Below, piece after piece: positions 6,976 through 13,176 of a stretch of DNA of 13,176 bases; within the stretch, counting starts at the first letter, position 1; every line of letters begins with the position of its first letter. The notes beneath the pieces are model-generated. The model searched no databases. It worked only from the letters and a program-made list of their open reading frames with translations, and was not told where the DNA came from. The DNA comes from an uncultured Coriobacteriales bacterium (GTDB lineage Bacteria > Actinomycetota > Coriobacteriia > Coriobacteriales > UMGS124): the NCBI GenBank assembly GCA_903789505.1, contig CAIFEU010000038.1:1-13176 (forward strand), read 5' to 3'. Made by a program: the position numbers and the translations under genes.

Positions 6976-7008
6976 TCGCCAGGGTAGAGAACCGGGAGAC
7001 AGAAGGCA

Positions 7009-7049
7009 GTCGGGAGGACTCGCGGGATTTTCCCGCGGGCCCTCCCGAC
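7009..7049 (-). terminator. Strong two-part hairpin after ychF
   Basis: The outer stem GTCGGGAGG/CCTCCCGAC (7009-7017, 7041-7049) encloses the inner stem CGCGGGA/TCCCGCG (7021-7027, 7031-7037) with a TTT loop. It lies 64 bases after the ychF stop. It lacks a T-run, but position and strength suggest the ychF transcript end. Confidence 0.5.
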
Positions 7050-7112
7050 CTGGAGCCACAAGCCAACGCGTATGAGATGCAAAAGAGAGGAGCGAAGCCG
7101 TCGCCAGACGCG

Positions 7113-8180
7113 CTAGACGTTGAAGCGGAAGTGCATGACGTCGCCGTCTTGGACGACGTAGTCCTTGCCCTCCATGCGCAGCCTTCCGGCAGAGCGCGCC
7201 CCCGCCTCGCCGCCATAGGCGATGTAGTCGTCGTACGAAATCGTCTCTGCCTTGATGAAGCCGCGCTCGAAATCGGAGTGGATGACGCCCGCCGCCTGCG
7301 GCGCCGTCGCCCCGATCGGGACGGTCCAAGCCTTGACCTCCATCTCGCCGGCAGTGAAGAACGACTGCAGGCCGAGCAGGCGGTATGCCGCGCGAGCAAG
7401 GACCGCCAGCCCGCTCTCCGAGAGGCCGAGCGCCTCGAGGTACTCGGCCGCCTCCTCGTCCGACAGGTCGGCGAGCTCCGCCTCGACCTGCGCGCAGATG
7501 GGAATGGGAGTCACGCCGTCGATTGGCGCGAGCTCGTCGCTCACGCCGTCCTCGTCGACGTTGGCGACGTACAGAATCGGCTTCATCGTAAGCAGAAACA
7601 GGTCATGGATCGAGGCGCGCTCGTCGTCGGTCATATCCATCGTGCGCGCCGGGTGTCCCTCGTTGAGCCACGAGTCAAGGCGCTTCATGGTCTCGAGCTT
7701 GGTCTTGCTCGCCTTGTCGCCGCGGTGCGACTCCTTCTCGGCCTTCGTCATGCCGCGCTCGATAGTCCCCAGGTCTGCGAGGACGAGCTCGGTCGAGATG
7801 GTGTCGACGTCGCCAGCGGGGTCGACCTTGCCGGCGACATGCACGACGTCGGGGTCCTTGAAGTAGCGCACGACCTCGCAGATGGCGTCCGCCTCGCGGA
7901 TGTTCGCCAGAAACTGGTTGCCCAGCCCCTCGCCCTCGCTCGCGCCCTTGACCAGTCCCGCGATGTCGCCGAACTCGCCCGTCGCCGGGACGATGCGCCC
8001 CGGGTGGACGATGTCGGCAAGCTTCTGGAGCCGCGCGTCAGGGACGTCGACGATGCCCACGTTGGGGTCGATTGTGGCGAACGGGTAGTTGGCAGCCAGC
8101 CCGCCCTGCTTGGTCAACGCCGTGAACAGGGTCGACTTGCCCACGTTGGGAAGGCCGACGATTCCGATCGATAGAGACAT
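7113..8180 (-). CDS. ychF: Redox-responsive Obg-family ATPase YchF
   Basis: YchF (OLA1 in eukaryotes) is a universally conserved P-loop protein that binds the ribosome and prefers ATP over GTP. The protein has 355 residues. The G1 loop is GLPNVGKST at 9-17, the G3 motif DIAG at 72-75, and the G4 position reads NVDE at 207-210. The NxxE form instead of NKxD is the hallmark that gives ATP preference. A helical insertion (about 128-195) and the C-terminal TGS domain, ending in the typical VQDGDVMHFRFNV, complete the fold. ATG 8180 has AAGGAG six bases upstream; frames reaching further back lack support. A 7-bp inverted repeat (8210-8216, 8231-8237) lies in its short leader. It is separated from the upstream cytochrome gene by a strong terminator. 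Confidence 0.97.
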   Translation of the reverse strand: MSLSIGIVGLPNVGKSTLFTALTKQGGLAANYPFATIDPNVGIVDVPDARLQKLADIVHPGRIVPATGEFGDIAGLVKGASEGEGLGNQFLANIREADAICEVVRYFKDPDVVHVAGKVDPAGDVDTISTELVLADLGTIERGMTKAEKESHRGDKASKTKLETMKRLDSWLNEGHPARTMDMTDDERASIHDLFLLTMKPILYVANVDEDGVSDELAPIDGVTPIPICAQVEAELADLSDEEAAEYLEALGLSESGLAVLARAAYRLLGLQSFFTAGEMEVKAWTVPIGATAPQAAGVIHSDFERGFIKAETISYDDYIAYGGEAGARSAGRLRMEGKDYVVQDGDVMHFRFNV

Positions 8181-8281
8181 TGGGTACTCCTTCAGACGCC
8201 AAGATGCCTCGCTCCCCTCCCGGGCGCTGCGGGAGCGGTCGCGCGTTTCTGCAAGCGATAACACTACCACCATACGGTCAC

Positions 8282-8309
8282 AAAAAAGGGGCCACCCGAA
8301 GGTGGCCCC
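8282..8309 (-). terminator. Rho-independent terminator of the multiheme cytochrome gene
   Basis: On the minus strand a 9-bp stem, GGGGCCACC/GGTGGCCCC (8288-8296, 8301-8309), closes a TTCG tetraloop with a C-G pair and is followed by TTTTTT (8287-8282). This is a textbook terminator 40 bases after the stop at 8349. Confidence 0.92.
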
Positions 8310-8348
8310 CCCAAAGCACAGGTATCGCTGTGGTTCCGGCTTGTGCCG

Positions 8349-9893
8349 CTAAGCGGTCGCGCTCGCCAGGGCGTTGTTGACGGCCTCGAAGATTGCGTTC
8401 GAGGTCATCGTCGCGCCCGCATGGCCGTCGACGCCCTCGGTGGTGCCTGCGGCGACGATAGCCGACGGGACCTCCTCAAGCGCGACCGAGCCGATGCCCT
8501 CGGTCTCCTGGCCGCTGGCCTGGACGTCGGTGATCTTGCCACCGGCGACGGTCACGTCGACGGAAATCGTGGACTCGAGGCCCTGGGCCTCGCCGTGATA
8601 GGTGCCGTCGGGCACGGTGGAGAGGTCAACCGAGGAGCTCGAGGAATCGGAGCTCGAGGAGGCCTCCGTGGCCGAGTCGCTCGAGGTCGAATCGGTCGTG
8701 GTGGTCGAGCCGCCCATCATCGAGATGTCGATGACTGAGTCGGGCACGGTCCAGCCGTCCGGAATCTTGCCCTCGTAGTCGCTGGCGTGGCACTCGGCGC
8801 AGATGAACACGTTGTTGCCGTCCGCCTTGTGGCAGTCGGTGCAGGTGATCATGCCGCCGTCGGCGCCGGCGGTCTGGTGATAGCTCACCGAGGTGAACAT
8901 GTCACTGCTGATGAGGTCGTGAGGATCGAGGGCCCCCATCGAGTCATCGTTGACCGTCGTGTAGGAGGCGGGAACCGTCCAGCCGTCCTCCTCCAGCTGG
9001 GAGAGCTGGTCGGAGGTGTACTGGTCGGAGTGGCACTCGGCGCAGATGAACACGTTGTTGCCGTCGGTCTTGTGGCAGTCGGTGCAGGTGATCTCGCCGT
9101 TGGCGCCCGCGGTGGAGTGCATGTCGCTCAGGCTCGTGAACGTGTCGGTCCCCACGAGCGAGTGCGGGTCGAACATGCCCATCTCAGAGGTCAGTGCCTT
9201 GCCGTTCTCGGGGATGACCCAGCCCTCGGGCGCAGTCTCCTCGTTGAACACGTCGGCATGGCACTCCGCGCACAGCAGCGTGGACGCCTTGTGAATCGTG
9301 TGGCAGTCGCTGCAGGTGATGGAGCCGCCATCGGAGCCGGCCGTCTGGTGCCAGCTCACGTCCTCGGGGATGTTGTGCGGGTCGTACGTGACGCCGTTCG
9401 AGTCAACGAACATGTTGGCAGTCGCGGACTCCTTGGTGGGGGCGGTGACGCCGTCGTGGCACGAGCCGCAGAACTCGTCGCTCACGAACGATGCCGTTCC
9501 GTCAACATCCTTGGAGTGGTCGGGCAGCGGGTCGGTGAACCCATCGGTCGTCCACATGACGACCTCATGCACCAGGTCGAGCATCTTGGCCTGCTTCCAG
9601 TGGCAGCCCAGGCAGGTGACGCCCGCCTGCTCGTGCACGGAAGCGCCGATGCTGTCGTCCTCGCTGTAGTAGCCCTGGACGTAGCGGTCCATCGGCTGGT
9701 GGCAGAAAGAGTTGCAGAACGACGGCATCTCATGCCAGTGCAGGAAGGCCACGAAGAACACTGTTGCGCATATCGCGAGTATGGCGATGACGATCGGCCA
9801 TACGCGGGGCTTGTGCCCCGTCGCGACGTCCGCAGCAGGGGTCGGGGCTTCCGGCGCTGCGTTCTGCACCTTTGCCTTCTCCTCCTCAGACAT
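8349..9893 (-). CDS. Membrane-anchored nine-heme cytochrome c fused to an FMN-binding domain
   Basis: The protein has 514 residues from ATG 9893, with GAGGAGGAG just upstream; the frame continues to 9959 without a better start. A cytoplasmic tail and one helix (32-51) lead to a NapC/NrfH-like start. Nine heme sites follow: CX3CH at 60-65, then CXXCH at 94, 142, 194, 208, 270, 284, 351 and 365. From about 170 to 388 come three repeats, each with DPH, a second His (182, 259, 339), two CXXCH and a GWxxP motif. A Ser/Thr linker (396-426) leads to an FMN-binding domain (about 427-514, PF04205-like). Its DGHAGAT at 489-495 matches the ApbE flavinylation motif, so Thr495 is the likely FMN site. The protein should carry electrons outside the membrane, from quinol or a cytoplasmic donor, to its flavin or a partner reductase. 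The substrate is unknown. Confidence 0.92.
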   Translation of the reverse strand: MSEEEKAKVQNAAPEAPTPAADVATGHKPRVWPIVIAILAICATVFFVAFLHWHEMPSFCNSFCHQPMDRYVQGYYSEDDSIGASVHEQAGVTCLGCHWKQAKMLDLVHEVVMWTTDGFTDPLPDHSKDVDGTASFVSDEFCGSCHDGVTAPTKESATANMFVDSNGVTYDPHNIPEDVSWHQTAGSDGGSITCSDCHTIHKASTLLCAECHADVFNEETAPEGWVIPENGKALTSEMGMFDPHSLVGTDTFTSLSDMHSTAGANGEITCTDCHKTDGNNVFICAECHSDQYTSDQLSQLEEDGWTVPASYTTVNDDSMGALDPHDLISSDMFTSVSYHQTAGADGGMITCTDCHKADGNNVFICAECHASDYEGKIPDGWTVPDSVIDISMMGGSTTTTDSTSSDSATEASSSSDSSSSSVDLSTVPDGTYHGEAQGLESTISVDVTVAGGKITDVQASGQETEGIGSVALEEVPSAIVAAGTTEGVDGHAGATMTSNAIFEAVNNALASATA

Positions 9894-9915
9894 CTTTTCT
9901 CTCCTCCTCGTCTTT

Positions 9916-9931
9916 GCGCGCTTTCGCGCGC
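9916..9931 (-). promoter_or_regulatory. GNRA hairpin beside the cytochrome ribosome site
   Basis: On the minus strand GCGCGC-GAAA-GCGCGC forms a 6-bp stem with a GAAA tetraloop. It ends about five bases before the GAGGAGGAG ribosome-binding site and 22 bases before the ATG, where it could affect translation or mRNA stability. Confidence 0.45.
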
Positions 9932-9944
9932 CCTCCGCGCTCAA

Positions 9945-9991
9945 GCCAGGCTCGCGCAAGCACCCGTCAATTGTGCTTGCACGAACCTGGC
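9945..9991 (-). promoter_or_regulatory. Nested inverted repeat in the cytochrome leader
   Basis: The outer arms GCCAGG/CCTGGC (9945-9950, 9986-9991) and inner arms GCAAGCAC/GTGCTTGC (9956-9963, 9973-9980) are separated by symmetric five-base internal loops and a nine-base apical loop. The stem lies between the candidate promoter and the start codon. It could be a structured leader RNA or a dimeric operator. Confidence 0.5.
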
Positions 9992-10016
9992 GAAAGCGTT
10001 TGATACCTGCTCACAG

Positions 10017-10045
10017 ATAGTACCAGTACCACGACCACCAGTGCT
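10017..10045 (-). promoter_or_regulatory. Candidate extended -10 promoter of the cytochrome gene
   Basis: The minus strand carries TGGTACTAT, an extended -10 (TACTAT at 10022-10017), 124 bases before the ATG. The -35 position is poor (AGCACT), which fits an extended -10 or activator-dependent promoter. Upstream lie a GAATTTC direct repeat (10060, 10069) and the palindrome TTGAATTTCAA (10067-10077). Confidence 0.4.
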
Positions 10046-10091
10046 TCTGAATCGGGTCTGAATTTCTTGAATTTCAATATTGGGAGACCTG

Positions 10092-10129
10092 AAATGAAAA
10101 ACAGCCGCATACAACTTGTCATGCGGCTG
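10092..10129 (-). terminator. Rho-independent terminator after the iron-sulfur protein gene
   Basis: On the minus strand a 9-bp stem CAGCCGCAT/ATGCGGCTG (10102-10110, 10121-10129) with a 10-base loop is followed by TTTTTCATTTC. It sits about 60 bases after the stop at 10188 and separates this gene from the cytochrome gene. Confidence 0.88.
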
Positions 10130-10187
10130 CTCATGAGAATCACGAACCTTCAAAGAATGTGAAGAGACGATGACGTGCCGGGCGCGC

Positions 10188-11573
10188 CTAGGCCTGGTCT
10201 GCCCCACCCTTGGCAGGGGACTTGCCCTTGTCGGAGCCGGACCCACCGGTCGACCCCTTCTGGACAGCCGCCCTCCTCTGGGCGCGGGCGTGCTCCTCCG
10301 CCTCCTCGCGGTCGGCCTCGCCCTCGAGGAAGTCGAGCGCCTTCTTGCCCAGCTCCTTGCCCTTCTCCTTGGCCTCCTCGCGCTGCTTGCGCTCGCGCTC
10401 GTCCTGCTCGATCTTCTTCTGGGCCTCGGGGTCGTCCACGATCAGCCGCCTGCCATCGAACTCCTGGAAGTCGATCGCGCCCACCACGCACACGTCGGCG
10501 CACAGGCTGCACGTCACGCAGTGCGTCGACAGGATCGTTGCCTTGCCGTCGACGACATCGATCGCCTGCGTGGGGCACATGTCGGCGCACACCATGCAGC
10601 CGTCGCACGCGTCGCTCACGACCGGCAGGTCGAACAGGATCCGCTCGGCGGTGTCGGGGTGGTTGGCAAGGGCGACCAGCATCAGCTGGCGCGTGCCGGT
10701 GAGGACGCGCTTCTTGTCGGACGAGGACTTGGCGCCGGTCAGCTTGTCCAGCGTCTTGGAGAGCTGGGTGATCTGCTTGCTGTGCTCGGAGAGCTTCTGG
10801 GCTGCCTTGGCGAGCTTGGCGGTCACGGGGTTGACCTTTGACGCGGTCATGCCCAGCGACTTCATCGAGTTGCTCACGAACTGCTTGCGCTCGAGCTGAT
10901 GGTCCGCCTCGAGCACCAGGTCGCGCTCGCGCTCGACCAGGTCGACAGTCTCGCCCGACCACGTCTCCCCGCAGTCGATCTGCTCGCAGTAGAACTCCTC
11001 GCCCTTCGTGGTGCGGCACTTCTCGCAGATGCCGCGCGGCAGGTACACGCCGACGTTGCCGTACTCGCACAGCACCGCGTACCACACCTCGGCGGAGATG
11101 GCGCCCACGCAGGGCAGGACGACCTCCGAGGGCTCGGGGGCGTGCCCCAGCGCGCGCGTGCAGGTGACGTAGACCATCTCGTTGGCCTCCGCCGCCTTGC
11201 AGATCTTGTCGTAGATCACGCGCGGGTTGTACAGGCTGGACATGAAGGCATCCGTGGGGCACACGCTGACGCACAGACCGCACTTGCGGCAGTCCCCGGT
11301 CAGCTCGAGGTCGCCGTCGTCGGTGAAGCGGATGGCGTCGGTGGGGCACACCTGCTCGCACAGGTCGCAGGAGGCGTCCTCCTTGATGCAGCGCACGCAC
11401 ATCGAGGCGTTCACCTTGGGGACGACCTTGTAGTCGCTCGGCGCCCAGACCGGGGCGGCCTTCCCGTCAGTGGTCACCCCCCCGCGCATCTCCGCGGTCT
11501 CGTCTCTGAGCTCGTCGCCGAACGACTTGAACTCCTTCTGGATGCCTATCAGGTCGTCAAGCAGGTCAGACAC
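10188..11573 (-). CDS. Cytoplasmic iron-sulfur protein with two split ferredoxin domains
   Basis: The protein has 461 residues from GTG 11573, with AGGAGG eight bases upstream; the frame reaches 11738 but has no support before this. An N-terminal ferredoxin domain (59-110) has C59, C62, C69, C72, C76 and then C95, C98, C101, C105. A second (323-366) has CX2CX2CX3C at 323-333 and at 352-362. The four motifs could bind four [4Fe-4S] clusters. Between them, residues 125-205 hold eight more cysteines (125, 138, 155, 169, 183, 186, 196, 201) in a pattern that recalls MvhD-type hydrogenase delta subunits. A helical stretch (about 206-310) follows, and the tail (384-461) is highly charged. No signal peptide or membrane helix is seen, so it is cytoplasmic. 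Its neighbour is the multiheme cytochrome. An electron-transfer role is safe; partners are unknown. Confidence 0.85.
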   Translation of the reverse strand: MSDLLDDLIGIQKEFKSFGDELRDETAEMRGGVTTDGKAAPVWAPSDYKVVPKVNASMCVRCIKEDASCDLCEQVCPTDAIRFTDDGDLELTGDCRKCGLCVSVCPTDAFMSSLYNPRVIYDKICKAAEANEMVYVTCTRALGHAPEPSEVVLPCVGAISAEVWYAVLCEYGNVGVYLPRGICEKCRTTKGEEFYCEQIDCGETWSGETVDLVERERDLVLEADHQLERKQFVSNSMKSLGMTASKVNPVTAKLAKAAQKLSEHSKQITQLSKTLDKLTGAKSSSDKKRVLTGTRQLMLVALANHPDTAERILFDLPVVSDACDGCMVCADMCPTQAIDVVDGKATILSTHCVTCSLCADVCVVGAIDFQEFDGRRLIVDDPEAQKKIEQDERERKQREEAKEKGKELGKKALDFLEGEADREEAEEHARAQRRAAVQKGSTGGSGSDKGKSPAKGGADQA

Positions 11574-11643
11574 TGTCGATTCCTCCTCGAGGGGCCTTCC
11601 CGGGCGGGCGGCGCCGCGCGGGCGCCCCCTATGGGTCCAAGCG

Positions 11644-11649
11644 CTTATA
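11644..11649 (-). promoter_or_regulatory. Candidate -10 box of the iron-sulfur protein gene
   Basis: TATAAG lies on the minus strand about 70 bases before the GTG at 11573, in otherwise extremely GC-rich sequence. No matching -35 is visible (GGTGTG at the expected place). A GGCGCC-GCGCG-GGCGCC inverted repeat lies between it and the gene. Confidence 0.35.
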
Positions 11650-11740
11650 CCCGCCGCGCGCCGCCCCACACCCGCGCGCGCCCCGACGCGCATGACGGGG
11701 AGGCGCGGGCGACCCACCCCCGAGCGTCCCGGGGTCACGC

Positions 11741-11763
11741 GCCGGGCAAGCGGCGCGCCCGGC
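11741..11763 (-). terminator. GC-rich hairpin just after lysS
   Basis: GCCGGGC (11741-11747) and GCCCGGC (11757-11763) flank nine bases and start four bases after the lysS stop. There is no T-run, so termination here is uncertain. Confidence 0.3.
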
Positions 11764-11766
11764 TGG

Positions 11767-13176
11767 CTACTCCTCCGCCTCGGGGCGCATGTGCGGGAAC
11801 AGCAGCACGTCCCGAATCGAAGTCTGGTCGGTCAGCAGCATCACCAGGCGGTCGACTCCGATGCCCACGCCGCCCGCCGGCGGCATGCCGTACTCCAGCG
11901 CACGGATGAAGTCGGTGTCGTAGCCCATCGCCTCGTCGTCACCGTGCGCCTTGGCCTCCATCTGCCTGCGGAAGCGCTCCTCCTGGTCGACCGGGTCGTT
12001 GAGCTCGGTGAACGCGTTGGCGTACTCGAAGCCGCCGATGACCAGCTCGAAGCGCTCGGTCAGGCGCGGGTCGTCGGCGCGCTTCTTGGCCAGCGGGCTC
12101 ACCTCGACCGGGTAGTCGACCACGAACGTCGGCTCGATCAGCGTCTTCTCGACCAGCTCGTCGTACAGCTCGAAGACCAGCTTGCCGGCGCCCCAGTCGT
12201 CCTGCGTCTCGATGCCGTTCGCGCGGCACAGCTCGCGCAGGCGCTCGACGGGGGTGTCCATGTCGACGTGCTCGCCGACGACCTCGCTCACCAGCTCGGT
12301 CATCGGACGGCTGGGCCACTCGCCGCCCAGGTCGATCTCGCGCCCGTCGTAGGTGATCGTGCGCGAGTCGTTCACGGCGTCGTTGGCGTACAGGATCAGG
12401 CTGCGGGTGAGCTCCTTCATGCCCTCGAGGTTGGTGTAGGCCTGGTACGCCTCGATGGTGGTGAACTCGGGGTTGTGCTTGTAGTCCATCCCCTCGTTGC
12501 GGAAGATGCGCCCGAGCTCGAAGACGCGCTCGAAGCCGCCGACGAGCAGGCGCTTGAGGTGCAGCTCCGTGGCGATGCGCAGGAAGCAGTCCTGGTCGAG
12601 CGCGTTGAAGTGCGTGACGAACGGCTTTGCCGCCGCGCCGCCCTGGATCGTCTGCAGGATCGGGGTCTCTGCCTCGACGAAGTCGCGCCCCTCCATGAAG
12701 CGGCGAATCGCGGAGACGATCCTGAAGCGCTTCCGGAAGACCTCCTTGACGTCGGGGTTGGCGATGAGGTCGACGTAGCGCTGGCGGTAGCGCGTCTCCT
12801 TGTCCGCCAGGCCGTGGAACTTCTCGGGCAGCGGGCGAATCGCCTTGCTCAGCAGCTCCACCGTGCCCGGCATGACCGACAGCTCGCCGCGGCGGGTGCG
12901 CGAGACCGTGCCGTGCACGCCGATGATGTCGCCGGCGTCGAGGGCCTTGACGGTCGTCCAGGTCGCCTCGTCCACGCCGTTGACGCGCACGAACACCTGG
13001 ATGTCGCCCGAACCGTCGCGCAGCACCACGAACACGACCTTGCCCTGGTCGCGAATCGCCATCACGCGGCCGGCCACGCTCGCCTCGTCCTGCGTGTTCT
13101 GGCCGTTCTCCAGGCCGGCGTAGCGCTGCGCCAGGTCGGCGGCGTGGTCCTTCTGGTCGAAGAAGCGCTTGTAGGC
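11767..13176 (-). CDS. lysS: Lysyl-tRNA synthetase, class II, 5' end outside the window
   Basis: It attaches lysine to its tRNA in the cytoplasm. 469 residues plus the stop are present and the frame is open to the right edge. The GTG at 13077 is not the start, because upstream codons encode the normal LysRS lead-in (AYKRFF, then LAQRYAGLE). The first visible domain is the OB-fold anticodon-binding domain, beginning VAGRVMAIRDQGKVVFVVL. The class II catalytic core follows: motif 2 reads FRNEGMDYKHNPEFT and motif 3 reads GVGIGVDRLVMLL near the C-terminus. The protein ends LLFPHMRPEAEE. Compared with the usual length of about 500 residues, only a short N-terminal part is missing. The next gene downstream is 193 bases away and appears to have its own promoter. 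Confidence 0.97.
   Translation of the reverse strand, partial: AYKRFFDQKDHAADLAQRYAGLENGQNTQDEASVAGRVMAIRDQGKVVFVVLRDGSGDIQVFVRVNGVDEATWTTVKALDAGDIIGVHGTVSRTRRGELSVMPGTVELLSKAIRPLPEKFHGLADKETRYRQRYVDLIANPDVKEVFRKRFRIVSAIRRFMEGRDFVEAETPILQTIQGGAAAKPFVTHFNALDQDCFLRIATELHLKRLLVGGFERVFELGRIFRNEGMDYKHNPEFTTIEAYQAYTNLEGMKELTRSLILYANDAVNDSRTITYDGREIDLGGEWPSRPMTELVSEVVGEHVDMDTPVERLRELCRANGIETQDDWGAGKLVFELYDELVEKTLIEPTFVVDYPVEVSPLAKKRADDPRLTERFELVIGGFEYANAFTELNDPVDQEERFRRQMEAKAHGDDEAMGYDTDFIRALEYGMPPAGGVGIGVDRLVMLLTDQTSIRDVLLFPHMRPEAEE

Noticed and set aside
7077..8174. A 365-codon open frame on the plus strand
   Set aside because: It is antisense to ychF, which is complete with all motifs; the frame is open because of high GC content.
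8787..10061. A 424-codon plus-strand frame
   Set aside because: It is antisense to the cytochrome gene, and its repeated stretches merely mirror the di-heme repeats.
10060..10077. FNR-type site upstream of the cytochrome gene
   Set aside because: TTGAATTTCAA has one central base rather than the four of TTGAT-N4-ATCAA, so it does not fit FNR; another regulator is possible.
11767..13077. lysS starting at the GTG at 13077
   Set aside because: The frame continues to the edge and encodes conserved lysyl-tRNA synthetase residues upstream, so the real start lies outside the window.

Overview
The window is high-GC DNA with most genes on the minus strand. It suggests a Gram-positive anaerobe of the Actinomycetota, most likely class Coriobacteriia. 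The basis is the GC-rich codon usage, a signal-peptide serine-rich surface protein, and a membrane-anchored multiheme cytochrome fused to an FMN domain, a kind of respiratory protein well known from gut Coriobacteriia. This placement is inferred from gene content; no ribosomal marker is present.

Layout from left to right. Positions 2-2194 (minus, running off the left edge) hold a large serine-rich repeat surface protein: signal peptide, long Ser/Ala/Glu-rich region, an about 200-residue non-repeat domain, then a second Ser/Glu repeat. Its true reading frame is on the minus strand; the long plus-strand frames across it are mirror images of the repeat. A divergent regulatory region (2195-2579) separates it from two small plus-strand membrane-protein genes, a bacterial-PH-domain (bPH_4/DUF1200-like) protein at 2580-3047 and an unrecognised four-helix protein at 3096-3572. 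The 3573-4263 stretch has no convincing gene but holds several strong inverted repeats and a triple CTAGATG-like repeat directly beside the 3' end of guaA, a common integration site for mobile elements.

From 4264 to the right edge every gene is on the minus strand. They are guaA (GMP synthase), an HdeD/DUF308 membrane protein, ychF (Obg-family ATPase), a nine-heme cytochrome with a C-terminal flavinylation domain, a cytoplasmic four-motif iron-sulfur protein, and lysS (lysyl-tRNA synthetase, 5' end outside the window). Terminator-like hairpins separate most of them, so they look like single-gene units rather than one operon.

The most interesting part is 8349-11573. Nine c-type heme sites (one of the CX3CH form), arranged partly as three di-heme repeats with conserved extra histidines, are fused to an FMN-binding domain with a flavinylation motif. 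The gene has a structured leader, and next to it lies an unusual ferredoxin-like protein with a cysteine-rich middle domain. Together they may form an electron route from cytoplasm to cell exterior, but that is inference; no catalytic reductase, ApbE or cytochrome-maturation gene lies in the window.
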